Shown here piece by piece: positions 20,180 through 28,886 of a stretch of DNA of 64,000 nt. Source of the stretch: Isoptericola jiangsuensis (GTDB lineage Bacteria > Actinomycetota > Actinomycetes > Actinomycetales > Cellulomonadaceae); the NCBI RefSeq assembly GCF_002563715.1, contig NZ_PDJJ01000001.1, positions 1,674,001-1,738,000 of the forward strand, given 5' to 3'. Position numbers and translations under genes: made by a program. The notes under the pieces are model-generated. The model was not told the DNA's origin. It made no database searches and saw only the letters and a list, made by a program, of their open reading frames with translations. The first letter of the stretch is position 1. Every line of letters starts with the position of its first letter.

Positions 20180-20884
20180 GTGTCCTGCGTGACGAACGAC
20201 GAGGTCCCCACGCAGGTCGCGACGGACTCCGCACCCCGCCCCCGGGCGCGGCGACGGGGTCGACCCAGCGTGCCGCTGCTGTCGCAGAAGCGCATCACCC
20301 GGGCCGCCGTCGAGCTCATCGGCGCTCGCGGGTACCCCGCCCTGACCATGGCCGCGCTCGCACGCGAGCTGCGCGTGGCGCCGTCGGCGCTCTACAACCA
20401 CGTCGCCTCCAAGCGCGACCTGCTGCGCTGGCTCCAGGACCACGTCAACCGCGGGATCGACGCGTCGGCGTTCGACACCGAGCCGTGGGACGTCGCCCTC
20501 GAACGGTGGGCGCGGTCCTACCGCGACGCCTACGTGCGGCACGCCCCGCTCGTCCCCGTCATCGCGGTCACGCCCATCGCGGGGTCGCCGCACACGGTGG
20601 CCATGTACGAGGGTGTCGTGGCCGGGCTGTGCGCGGGGGGCTGGCCGGAGGCGGAGGCGGTCGACGTCGTGGTGGCGCTGGAGTCGTTCGTGCTCGGGTC
20701 GGCGATGGACGCGACCGCGCCGGCCGACATCTTCGACGTGCCGGACGACGCGGCGGCGCCCGCGCTGGCCCGGGCGGGCCTGCTCCGGGCGGGCCGGGAC
20801 AACGCGGACGCGGCGTTCGAGGCGGGGCTCGCGGCGCTGGTCACGGGCTTCCGGGCGCGGCACCCCGGGGGTGCCGGGGGCTGA
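20180..20884 (+). CDS. TetR family regulator (likely of putrescine genes)
   Basis: A 234-residue regulator from the GTG at 20180 (GAGGGA 10 nt upstream; GTG at 20189 is the alternative). The basic patch RPRARRRGRPSVPLLSQ is followed by the HTH (ITRAAVELIGARGYPALTMAALARELRVAPSALYNHV, quoted as MAALARELRVAPSALYNHV, about residues 55-90). The C-terminal part resembles the TetR_C_1 ligand domain (LARAGLLRAGRDNADAAFEAG, quoted as RAGRDNADAAFEAGL). It lies between puo and patD; a perfect palindrome on one side and a degenerate copy on the other suggest it controls both putrescine steps. Confidence 0.86.
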   Translation: MSCVTNDEVPTQVATDSAPRPRARRRGRPSVPLLSQKRITRAAVELIGARGYPALTMAALARELRVAPSALYNHVASKRDLLRWLQDHVNRGIDASAFDTEPWDVALERWARSYRDAYVRHAPLVPVIAVTPIAGSPHTVAMYEGVVAGLCAGGWPEAEAVDVVVALESFVLGSAMDATAPADIFDVPDDAAAPALARAGLLRAGRDNADAAFEAGLAALVTGFRARHPGGAGG

Positions 20885-20927
20885 CGGTGCCGCCGGGGTG
20901 TCGCGCGGGACCCCGGAGGTGTGTCAA

Positions 20928-20940
20928 AGTGACGGGCATT
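20928..20940. promoter_or_regulatory. Degenerate second copy of the TetR site before patD
   Basis: AGTGACGGGCATT matches 10 of 13 positions of the palindrome at 20098-20110 and lies 45-57 bp before the patD start. A second, weaker operator is possible. Confidence 0.35.
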
Positions 20941-20984
20941 CATTTGCGTGGCCGTCCGGCCCCGCCGCACCGAAGGAGATGCCC

Positions 20985-22421
20985 GTGACCCCCGACGTCA
21001 CCGTCCTGCAGAACTTCGTCGACGGCCGATTCGTCGACGCGTCCGGCGCCGGCCGCCTCGACGTCGTCGACCCCGCCACGGGACGCACCGTCGCGGTCTC
21101 CCCGGTCTCCGACGCCGCCGACGTGGACGCCGCCATGGCCGCCGCGTCCGCCGCGCTGCGCACCTGGCGCCGATCCACGCCGGGCGAGCGCCAGGCCGTC
21201 CTGCTCCGGCTCGCCGACGCCGTCGAGGCCGCGTCCGACGAGCTCGTCGAGGCGCAGCACCGCAACACCGGCCAGCCCCGCGCGCAGATCGCGCAGGAGG
21301 AGGTCGCCGCCGGCGCCGACGCCCTGCGGTTCTTCGCCGGCGCCGCCCGGACCCTCGAGGGCAAGGCCGCCACCGAGTACCTCGGCGGGCACACGTCCTA
21401 CGTCCGCCGCGAGCCCGTCGGCGTCGTCGCCCAGGTCACCCCCTGGAACTACCCGCTGATGATGGCGTTCTGGAAGATCGGCCCCGCGCTCGCCGCCGGC
21501 AACACCGTCGTCCTCAAGCCGTCCGACACCACGCCCGAGTCCACCCTCGCGCTCGCCCGCGTCGCCGCCGGGATCGTGCCGGACGGCGTGCTCAACGTCG
21601 TCCTCGGCGACGCGAGCACCGGCGAGCTCATGACCACCCACCGCACCCCGGCGATGGTCGCCATCACCGGGTCCGTGCGTGCCGGCATGGCCGTCGCCGC
21701 GGGGGCCGCCGGCCAGGTCAAGCGCACCCACCTCGAGCTCGGCGGCAAGGCGCCCGCCGTCGTCTTCGCCGACGCCGACCTGGCGGCCACCGCGCAGGCC
21801 GTGGTCGAGTTCGGCACGTTCAACGCCGGCCAGGACTGCACCGCCGTCACCCGGGTGCTCGTGCAGCGCGAGGCCCACGACGAGCTCGTCGAGCACCTCG
21901 CCGCCGCCGCTCGCGCGCTGGTCACGGGCGACGACGAGGCCAAGAACTCCTACGGCCCGCTCAACAACGCCCGCCACCTCGCGGCGGTCGAGGAGAAGGT
22001 CGCGGGCCTGCCCGCGCACGCCACCGTCGTCACCGGCGGCCACCGGGTCGGCGACGAGGGCTACTACTACGCCCCGACGATCGTCACCGGTGTCCACCAG
22101 GACGACCGCGTCGTGCAGGAGGAGGTGTTCGGCCCGGTCCTGACCGTGCAGGCGTTCGACACCGAGGCCGAGGCGCTCGAGCTCGCCAACGACGTCGACT
22201 ACGCGCTGGCCGCGAGCGTCTGGACGGCCGACCACGGCACCGCCATGCGGGTCTCGCGCGACCTCGACTTCGGCTGCGTGTGGGTCAACACCCACGTGCT
22301 CCTCACCGCCGAGATGCCGCACGGCGGCTTCAAGTACTCCGGCTACGGCAAGGACCTGTCGCTGTACTCGGTCGAGGAGTACACGCGCGTCAAGCACGTC
22401 ATGCACGCGCTCGGCGACTGA
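20985..22421 (+). CDS. patD: 4-aminobutyraldehyde (gamma-aminobutyraldehyde) dehydrogenase
   Basis: A 478-residue NAD(P)-dependent aldehyde dehydrogenase. NFVDGRFVDA opens the protein; VTPWNYPLMMAFWKIGPAL and the base/nucleophile pair Glu251 (LELGGKAP) and Cys285 (NAGQDCTA) are intact, and the C-terminal GGFKYSGYGKDLSLYS is typical of PatD/YdcW-type enzymes. It would convert 4-aminobutanal from putrescine oxidase into GABA. GTG at 20985 is chosen over ATG 20979 because AAGGAG (20973-20978) abuts the ATG but lies an ideal 6 nt before the GTG. It is downstream of tetR and convergent with the pucR-type gene. Confidence 0.9.
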   Translation: MTPDVTVLQNFVDGRFVDASGAGRLDVVDPATGRTVAVSPVSDAADVDAAMAAASAALRTWRRSTPGERQAVLLRLADAVEAASDELVEAQHRNTGQPRAQIAQEEVAAGADALRFFAGAARTLEGKAATEYLGGHTSYVRREPVGVVAQVTPWNYPLMMAFWKIGPALAAGNTVVLKPSDTTPESTLALARVAAGIVPDGVLNVVLGDASTGELMTTHRTPAMVAITGSVRAGMAVAAGAAGQVKRTHLELGGKAPAVVFADADLAATAQAVVEFGTFNAGQDCTAVTRVLVQREAHDELVEHLAAAARALVTGDDEAKNSYGPLNNARHLAAVEEKVAGLPAHATVVTGGHRVGDEGYYYAPTIVTGVHQDDRVVQEEVFGPVLTVQAFDTEAEALELANDVDYALAASVWTADHGTAMRVSRDLDFGCVWVNTHVLLTAEMPHGGFKYSGYGKDLSLYSVEEYTRVKHVMHALGD

Positions 22422-22469
22422 GCCGGACGCCCCGGGGCGGGGCGACCACGACGCCCGCGTGCCCGGCCC

Positions 22470-23990
22470 TCAGCGGCCGAGCGCGCGGGCGTCGTGCGCC
22501 TGGAGGGCGACCCAGGCGTTGACGCGGGTCGCCGGGTCGTCGAGCGGGCGGCCGAGCGCCGCCTCGATCTCCGCGACGCGCTGACGCACCGTGTTGCGGT
22601 GCACGCCGAGCTCCTCGGCGACCTTCCCTCGCGACCCGTGGTGGCGCAGGAACGCGCGCAGCACCTCCAGCAGAGGCTCGCGGCCGCGCAGGGGGGCCAG
22701 CCAGGTCGCCGCGAACGCCGCCGCCGGCTCGTCGCCCACGAGGGCGAGCACCCCGTCGCCGACGAGGTCGTCCCAGCGGACCACCGGGACCGCCGACGTC
22801 GTCTGCGCGAGCGCGTGCGCCGCGGTGCGTGCCGAGCGCGGCGCCCGCGCGGCGTCGACCAGCTCGCCGACGCCTGCGGTCAGCCCGCGCGCCGCCAGGG
22901 CCGCCGCGCACCGTTGCGCCACGGGGTCCGCGGCGGCGAGCCGCAGCCCGTCGCTCGTGCGGGACACCAGCGCCTCCTCGCCCTCCAGGGCACCCGCCGC
23001 GTCCTCCAGCAGGGGCGTCGCGGCCGCGGGCGCGGTGCCCGCGGGCGCCGCCGCGGCGACCACGCGCAGCCGCCGGGGCACGGCGGCTTCCGCCGGGGCG
23101 TCGTCGGCCGCGCCGGCGAGCACGGCGGCCGTGCGGGCGTCGCCGGCGACGAGCAGCTCCAGGGCGCGGCCCCGGATCCGCGCGGTCTGCTCGCGGCGGT
23201 CGCGGCGGCGCTGCGCGTCGAGGCCCAGCAGGGCGACGGCGGTGGTGAGCGCGCCCCGGCGCGCCCCGTCCAGCGGCTCCGGCGTCCAGGCGGCCAGGTG
23301 CCCGTCCGGGCGGGTGCCGAGCCCCACCGGGAGCAGCACGCACGTCGCGTCCCCGACGGCGAGGGTGGCCGAGCCGCGGGCCCCGCGCTCGCGCAGCCTG
23401 GCGGCCTCGGCGACCAGGTCGAGCCCGGCCGGGGGAGGGGAGCCCACCGCGGTGGGTGCGTCGTCCCGCGGACCGACGACGGCGACGCCCCCGCCGAGGT
23501 GGCGCACCAGGGTGCGCAGCACGGCCTCGGGCCCGGGCCGCCGGGCGGCCGCCTCGGTGAGCTCGCGCTGCGCCTTGGCGGCCCGGCGCGCCTCGGCGCG
23601 CTCGCCCTCCTGGAGCATCGACGCCGTCAGCCGGCTGATCGCCACGAACGGCGTGCGCCGGGGCACCTCCACGAGGTTCAGCGACCGGGCGCGGCACGCG
23701 CGGGCCAGGGCGGCGGGCACCTCGGCGTGCGTGAGGCCCGTGCCCAGGCCGACCGCGGCGACGCCCGCTGCGGCCAGCCGGGCGACGTACGTCTCCCAGC
23801 GGACGTCGTCCGGCCCCCACCCGTCGGTGCCCAGCCCCGTGGTGAGCAGCAGCTCGCCGCCCTCGAGGAACGGGCTGGGATCGGCGAGCTCGGACGTCGC
23901 GACCCAGCGCACCGGCTCGTCCGGGCGGGGGACGTGCACGCCGCGCAGGGCGAGCTCCGTGCTGCCGATGACGTCGCGGACGGTGACCAT
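22470..23990 (-). CDS. PucR family transcriptional regulator
   Basis: A 506-residue regulator. The N-terminal PucR-type sensor domain covers about residues 1-120 (MVTVRDVIGSTELALRG; GELLLTTGLGTDGWGPD), and the C-terminal HTH lies near residue 455 (FLRHHGSRGKVAEELGVHRN, quoted as RGKVAEELGVHRNTVRQRV). Members of this CdaR/PucR architecture control purine, GABA and proline use in actinobacteria and bacilli. The ATG at 23990 starts exactly at the domain. It is divergent from gabT with a perfect inverted repeat in the gap, so activation of gabT-gdh-gabD is likely (GabR-like role, inferred). Confidence 0.88.
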   Translation of the reverse strand: MVTVRDVIGSTELALRGVHVPRPDEPVRWVATSELADPSPFLEGGELLLTTGLGTDGWGPDDVRWETYVARLAAAGVAAVGLGTGLTHAEVPAALARACRARSLNLVEVPRRTPFVAISRLTASMLQEGERAEARRAAKAQRELTEAAARRPGPEAVLRTLVRHLGGGVAVVGPRDDAPTAVGSPPPAGLDLVAEAARLRERGARGSATLAVGDATCVLLPVGLGTRPDGHLAAWTPEPLDGARRGALTTAVALLGLDAQRRRDRREQTARIRGRALELLVAGDARTAAVLAGAADDAPAEAAVPRRLRVVAAAAPAGTAPAAATPLLEDAAGALEGEEALVSRTSDGLRLAAADPVAQRCAAALAARGLTAGVGELVDAARAPRSARTAAHALAQTTSAVPVVRWDDLVGDGVLALVGDEPAAAFAATWLAPLRGREPLLEVLRAFLRHHGSRGKVAEELGVHRNTVRQRVAEIEAALGRPLDDPATRVNAWVALQAHDARALGR

Positions 23991-24001
23991 GGCGGCAGTC
24001 T

Positions 24002-24029
24002 TGCACAACAGGGTCCCGCAGATTGTGCA
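24002..24029. promoter_or_regulatory. Inverted repeat between pucR-type gene and gabT
   Basis: TGCACAA (24002-24008) and TTGTGCA (24023-24029) are perfect 7-bp arms whose centres are 21 bp apart, two helical turns. This fits binding by a regulator dimer, upstream of the gabT -10. Confidence 0.6.
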
Positions 24030-24062
24030 GAGGTGGCGCTGCGCGACACCCCTGGACCGACC

Positions 24063-24068
24063 TAGCGT
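24063..24068 (+). promoter_or_regulatory. -10 element TAGCGT for gabT operon
   Basis: TAGCGT lies 34 bp after the inverted repeat and 51 bp before the gabT ATG. No convincing -35 is seen, as expected for an activated promoter. Confidence 0.4.
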
Positions 24069-24119
24069 GAGCCACGTCGCCCGACCCGGGCGCCGTCCCG
24101 CACCGATGCTGGAGTCGAC

Positions 24120-25472
24120 ATGACCGTCACCACCCCGACCATCGTCGGCGGCCCCGCGCTGCCCCAGGAGCGCCGCCTCGTCACCGAGCTGCCCGGCCCC
24201 CGGTCCCGCGAGCTCGCCGCCCGCCAGCAGGCCGCCGTCGCCGCCGGCGTCAGCACCACGATGCCCGTGTTCGCCGCCGCCGCCGGCGGGGGAGTCGTCG
24301 TCGACGTCGACGGCAACTCGCTCATCGACCTCGGGTCCGGCATCGCCGTGACGACCGTGGGCAACGCCGCCCCCCGGGTCGCCGCCGCCGTCGCCGCGCA
24401 GGCCGAGGCGTTCACCCACACCTGCTTCATGGTCACCCCCTACGAGGGCTACGTGGAGGTCGCCGAGCGCCTCAACGCCCTCACGCCCGGCGACCACGCC
24501 AAGCGCACCGCGCTGTTCAACTCCGGCGCGGAGGCCGTCGAGAACGCGGTGAAGATCGCCCGCGCGTACACGAAGCGCACGGCCGTCGTCGCCTTCGACC
24601 ACGCCTACCACGGCCGCACCAACCTCACGATGGCCCTCACGGCGAAGAACCAGCCCTACAAGTCGGGCTTCGGGCCGTTCGCCTCCGACGTCTACCGCGT
24701 GCCCACCTCCTACCCGTACCGCGACGGCCTGACCGGCCCCGAGGCCGCGGCCCGCGCGATCAGCCAGATCGAGAAGCAGGTCGGCGCCGAGAACCTCGCC
24801 GCCGTCGTCTTCGAGCCCATCCAGGGCGAGGGCGGCTTCATCGTGCCGGCCGAGGGCTTCCTGCCCGCGATCGTCGACTGGTGCCGCGCGAACGACGTCG
24901 TGTTCGTCGCCGACGAGGTGCAGTCCGGCATCGCCCGCACCGGCGCCTGGTACGCCTGCGAGCACGAGGGCGTCGTGCCCGACCTCGTCACCACCGCCAA
25001 GGGTGTCGCCGGCGGCCTGCCGCTGTCCGCCGTCACCGGCCGCGCCGACATCATGGACGCCGCGCACGCCGGCGGCCTGGGCGGCACCTACGGTGGCAAC
25101 CCGCTCGCGTGCGCCGCCGCTCTGGCCACCCTCGACACCGTCGAGGAGGACGGCCTCATCGAGCGCGCGCGTCAGATCGAGGCCCTGCTCACCGGCCGCC
25201 TCGGCGAGCTCGCCGCGACCGACCCGCGCCTCGGCGAGGTCCGCGGCCGCGGCGCCATGATCGCCGTCGAGCTCGTCGACCCCGCCACCGGCGAGCCCGA
25301 CGCCGCGCTGGCCAAGCACGTCGCCACCGCGGCCCACGCGGCGGGCGTCATCGTGCTCACCTGCGGCACCTACGGCAACGTCCTGCGCCTGCTGCCGCCG
25401 CTCACCATCTCCGACGAGCTCCTCGCCGAGGGCCTGGACGTGCTCGCCGCCGCGCTCGGGACCGCCCGATGA
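24120..25472 (+). CDS. gabT: 4-aminobutyrate (GABA) aminotransferase
   Basis: A 450-residue class III PLP-dependent aminotransferase that moves the amino group of GABA to 2-oxoglutarate, giving succinate semialdehyde and glutamate. Visible features are NSGAEAVENAVKIAR, FDHAYHGRTNLTMALT, FEPIQGEGGFIVP, DEVQSGIARTG and the PLP lysine Lys294 in TTAKGVAGGLP. These match actinobacterial GabT closely. It is first in a rightward operon: its stop overlaps the ATG of the glutamate dehydrogenase gene (ATGA). It faces the PucR regulator across a repeat-bearing intergenic region. Confidence 0.94.
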   Translation: MTVTTPTIVGGPALPQERRLVTELPGPRSRELAARQQAAVAAGVSTTMPVFAAAAGGGVVVDVDGNSLIDLGSGIAVTTVGNAAPRVAAAVAAQAEAFTHTCFMVTPYEGYVEVAERLNALTPGDHAKRTALFNSGAEAVENAVKIARAYTKRTAVVAFDHAYHGRTNLTMALTAKNQPYKSGFGPFASDVYRVPTSYPYRDGLTGPEAAARAISQIEKQVGAENLAAVVFEPIQGEGGFIVPAEGFLPAIVDWCRANDVVFVADEVQSGIARTGAWYACEHEGVVPDLVTTAKGVAGGLPLSAVTGRADIMDAAHAGGLGGTYGGNPLACAAALATLDTVEEDGLIERARQIEALLTGRLGELAATDPRLGEVRGRGAMIAVELVDPATGEPDAALAKHVATAAHAAGVIVLTCGTYGNVLRLLPPLTISDELLAEGLDVLAAALGTAR

Positions 25473-26746
25473 CGGCCACGGCCGTGGCGCCGGCCGCCAC
25501 CGCCCCCGCCACGCCCCTGGACGACGCGCGCTCCCAGCTCGCCGACGCCGCCCGCGTGCTCGGCCTGTCCGAGGGCATGGAGCGGATGCTCGCCACGCCG
25601 CGCCGCGAGGTCACCGTGTCCATCCCGCTGCGGCGCGACGACGGCAGCCAGGACCTCCTGCTCGGCCACCGCGTGCAGCACAACTTCTCCCGCGGCCCGG
25701 CCAAGGGCGGCATCCGGTTCAGCCCGCACGTCGACCTCGACGAGGTCCGCGCGCTGGCGATGTGGATGACGTGGAAGTGCGCCCTGCTCGACGTGCCGTA
25801 CGGCGGCGCGAAGGGCGGCGTGCGGATCGACCCGCGTGCGTACTCGACGGCCGAGCTGGAGCGCGTGACCCGCCGCTTCACCTCGGAGATCCTGCCCGTC
25901 ATCGGCCCGGAGCGGGACATCCCCGCGCCCGACATCGGCACCGACGAGCGCACCATGGCCTGGATGATGGACACCTACTCCGTCAACAAGGGCCACACCG
26001 TGCTCGGCGTCGTCACCGGCAAGCCCGTGTCGCTCGGCGGCTCCCTGGGCCGCGCCAGCTCCACCTCCCGCGGCGTCGTCGACGTCGCCCTGGCGGCGCT
26101 CGCCTCGCGCGGCGTGACGGTCGAGGGCTCCACCGCCGCCGTGCAGGGCTTCGGCAAGGTCGGCCGCGGCGCCGCCCGGTTCCTCGCCGACGCCGGCGTG
26201 CGCGTCGTCGCCGCCAGCGACCAGTACGGCGCCGTCACCCGCGCCGGCGGGCTCGACGTCGCCGCCCTGGAGGCCCACGTCGACGCCGCCGGGACCGTCG
26301 TCGGTTTCGACGGCGGCGACGAGCTCGACGCCCCCGCGCTGCTCGAGCTCGACGTCGACCTCCTCGTCCCGGCCGCCGTCGAGGGCGTCCTGACCGCCGA
26401 GAACGCGCCCCGCGTGCGGGCCCGCGTCGTCGTCGAGGGGGCCAACGGCCCGACCACGCCCGAGGCCGACGCGATCCTCGCCGACGCCGGCGCGCTCGTC
26501 GTGCCCGACATCCTGGCCAACGCCGGCGGCGTCGTCGTCAGCTACTTCGAGTGGGTCCAGGCCAACCAGGCCTACTGGTGGACGCAGCAGGAGGTCGAGG
26601 ACCGGCTGCGGCACCGCATGCTCGGCGCCTGGGACGCCGTGCGCGGCTACGCCGCCGACAAGGACCTCTCGCTGCGCACCGCCGCCACGGCCATGGCGGT
26701 CGAGCGCGTCGCCGCGGCGCACGCGCTGCGCGGCCTGTACCCGTGA
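25469..26746 (+). CDS. Glu/Leu/Phe/Val dehydrogenase (glutamate dehydrogenase type)
   Basis: A 425-residue amino acid dehydrogenase. The catalytic segment KGGIRFSPHVDLDEVRALA and PYGGAKGGV (Lys115) are intact; PAPDIGTDERTMAWMMD follows, and the NAD-binding domain begins AAVQGFGKVGRGAARFL near residue 220. Length and sequence fit catabolic glutamate dehydrogenase. The ATG overlaps the gabT stop. Between gabT and gabD it would oxidise the glutamate made by GABA transamination back to 2-oxoglutarate and release ammonium, keeping the pathway supplied with acceptor. That pathway role is inferred from position; leucine or other amino acids remain possible substrates. Confidence 0.88.
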   Translation: MTATAVAPAATAPATPLDDARSQLADAARVLGLSEGMERMLATPRREVTVSIPLRRDDGSQDLLLGHRVQHNFSRGPAKGGIRFSPHVDLDEVRALAMWMTWKCALLDVPYGGAKGGVRIDPRAYSTAELERVTRRFTSEILPVIGPERDIPAPDIGTDERTMAWMMDTYSVNKGHTVLGVVTGKPVSLGGSLGRASSTSRGVVDVALAALASRGVTVEGSTAAVQGFGKVGRGAARFLADAGVRVVAASDQYGAVTRAGGLDVAALEAHVDAAGTVVGFDGGDELDAPALLELDVDLLVPAAVEGVLTAENAPRVRARVVVEGANGPTTPEADAILADAGALVVPDILANAGGVVVSYFEWVQANQAYWWTQQEVEDRLRHRMLGAWDAVRGYAADKDLSLRTAATAMAVERVAAAHALRGLYP

Positions 26747-26844
26747 CGCCCCCGCCCACCGCCACCACCGCCGCCGCCGCGACCGCACCCCGGTGCCGTC
26801 GCCGCTACCGCCGCGGCGCCCCCGAACCCACCCGAGGAGGACCG

Positions 26845-28364
26845 ATGTCCCTCACCACGCTGCCCCCGACGGGCGGGCCCGAGGCCCGCACCGCGGCCCC
26901 CGGCCCCGAGCTGCACGCCTACGTCGAGTCCCTCGCGCCCGCCCAGGGCGTGTGGATCGACGGCGCGGGCCGTCCCGCCGGCTCCACCTTCACCGTCGAG
27001 GACCCCGCCACCGGCGTCCGCATCACCGACGTCGCCGACGGCGGCCCCGCCGAGGCCACCGCCGCCGTCGACGCCGCGGCCGCCGCGCTCGACGCCTGGG
27101 CCGCCACACCGCCGCGCGAGCGCTCGGAGGTGCTGCGCCGCGCCTTCGCGATCATGGTCGCCTCCACCGACCGGCTCGCCGGCCTCATGGCCTGGGAGAA
27201 CGGCAAGGCGCTGCCCGACGCCCGCGCCGAGGTCGCCTACGCCGCCGAGTTCTTCCGCTGGTTCGCCGAGGAGGCCGTGCGCACCGAGGGGGAGTACGGC
27301 GTCTCGCCCGCCGGCGGCACCCGCACCATCGTCACGCACAAGCCCGTCGGCGTCGCCGCGCTCGTCACCCCGTGGAACTTCCCCGCGGCCATGGCCACGC
27401 GCAAGATCGCCCCGGCGCTCGCGGCCGGGTGCACCGTCGTGCTCAAGCCCGCCGCGGAGACCCCGCTCACGGCCCTCGCCGTCGCGCAGATCCTCACCGA
27501 GGCCGGCGTGCCGGACGGCGTCGTCAACGTCGTGCCGACCACCGGTGCCGCGCAGGTGGTGACCACCTGGCTCGAGGACCCCCGCGTCCGCAAGATCTCC
27601 TTCACCGGCTCCACCCAGGTCGGCCGCGTGCTGCTCGCCCAGGCCGCCGAGCGCGTCGTCAACACCTCGATGGAGCTGGGCGGCAACGCCCCGTTCGTCG
27701 TCGGGCCCGACGCCGACGTCGAGGCGGCCGTGGCGGGCGCGATGCTCGCCAAGCTCCGCAACGGCGGCCAGGCCTGCACCGCGGCGAACCGCCTCTACGT
27801 GCACGCCGACGTGGTCGAGGAGTTCACCGCCCGCTTCGGCGCGGCCGTCGAGGCGCTGCAGGTCGGGTCGGCGTTCACGTCCGGCACCCAGATCGGGCCG
27901 CTGGTCTCCGCGAAGGCCCGCGCCGGCGTGGCGCGCCTCGTCGAGGACGCCGTCGCGGCGGGCGCGCGCATCGCGCACCGCGCCGAGGTCCCGGCCGGGC
28001 TCACCGGGCACTTCTACCCCCGACGGTGCTGGCCGACGTCCCCGCGGACGCCGAGATCCTCCGCACCGAGATCTTCGGTCCCGTGGCCCCGATCGTCACG
28101 TGGACCGACACCGACGAGCTGCTGCGCCAGGTCAACGACACCGAGTTCGGCCTGGCGGCGTACGTGTACTCCCGCGACCTGCGGTGGGCGCTGCGCACGG
28201 CGGAGCGGATCGACGCCGGCATGGTCGGCGTCAACCGCGGCGTGGTCTCGGACCCGGCGACGCCGTTCGGCGGCACCAAGCAGTCGGGCCTCGGCCGCGA
28301 GGGGGCCCGCGAGGGCCTGCGGGAGTTCCAGGAGACGCAGTACCTCAGCGTCGACTGGTCCTGA
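26845..28364 (+). pseudogene. gabD: Succinate-semialdehyde dehydrogenase, interrupted by a -1 frameshift
   Basis: An aldehyde dehydrogenase that would finish GABA breakdown (succinate semialdehyde to succinate). The reading frame from ATG 26845 (GAGGAGG upstream) runs to about codon 391 with Glu277 (MELGGNAP) and Cys311 (GGQACTAANR) intact. At 28017-28021 five Cs follow TAC where six are needed: frame one then reads PRRCWPTSP, while the next frame continues the family sequence PPTVLADVPADAE, EIFGPVAPIV and PFGGTKQSGLGREG to the stop at 28364. Restoring one C gives a normal 506-residue enzyme. As written, the protein loses ~115 C-terminal residues. A sequencing error in the C-run is as likely as a true mutation. 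Confidence 0.85.
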
Positions 28365-28432
28365 CGTCGTCGCGGCCGGGACCCACCGGTCCCGGCCGCG
28401 ACGACCGGTGCGGACCGGTGCGCCGGGCCGCG

Positions 28433-28438
28433 TAGGCT
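28433..28438 (+). promoter_or_regulatory. -10 element TAGGCT for the PPOX-type gene (leaderless type)
   Basis: TAGGCT ends 7 nt before GTG 28446, which supports that start over ATG 28449. Confidence 0.5.
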
Positions 28439-28445
28439 CGGCACC

Positions 28446-28853
28446 GTGATGCGCCTCAACCCCGAACAGCTCGTGTTCGTCACCGAACGGCACCTGGCCA
28501 CCCTGACGAGCCTGCGGGCCGACGGCACCCCGCACGTCGTGCCCGTCGCGTTCACGTGGGACGCGGAGCAGGGCGTGGCGCGCATCACCACGCGCCGCAC
28601 GTCGGTCAAGGCGGCCAACGCCCGCCGCCGTGGTCCCGACGGGGGCCCGCCGCGTGTCGCGCTGTGCCAGGTGGACGGCGGCCGCTGGCTCACGCTGGAG
28701 GGGACGATCGAGGTCGTCGAGGACGCCGACGAGGTCGCCGAGGCCGTGCGCCGCTACGCGCTGCGCTACCGCCAGCTCGCCCACGACCCCGCGCGGATCG
28801 TGCTGCGCGTCACCGTCGACCGCACGATGTCGTCGGCCTACATGCGCTCCTGA
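28446..28853 (+). CDS. PPOX-class split beta-barrel protein, probable F420-dependent oxidoreductase
   Basis: A 135-residue pyridoxamine-5'-phosphate-oxidase-like protein. LNPEQLVFVTERHLATLTSLRADG is quoted in part as HLATLTSLRADGTPHVVP, the usual opening strand region; ITTRRTSVKAANARR is the cofactor-phosphate-binding region, and VALCQVDGGRWLTLEG closes the barrel. Mycobacterial relatives bind F420 and some reduce biliverdin, but this substrate is unknown. The GTG is favoured by the -10 hexamer 7 nt upstream; ATG 28449 is the alternative. It overlaps the out-of-frame tail of the frameshifted gabD by 4 nt and is convergent with the S4 gene. Confidence 0.82.
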   Translation: MMRLNPEQLVFVTERHLATLTSLRADGTPHVVPVAFTWDAEQGVARITTRRTSVKAANARRRGPDGGPPRVALCQVDGGRWLTLEGTIEVVEDADEVAEAVRRYALRYRQLAHDPARIVLRVTVDRTMSSAYMRS

Positions 28854-28857
28854 CCCG

Positions 28858-28875
28858 CCGGCGCGTGCTCGCCGG
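28858..28875. terminator. Small hairpin between PPOX-type and S4 genes
   Basis: CCGGCG and CGCCGG pair over 6 bp around a 6-nt loop in the 33-bp convergent gap. It is weaker than the other junction hairpins. Confidence 0.35.
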
Positions 28876-28886
28876 ACCCGGGGGAG

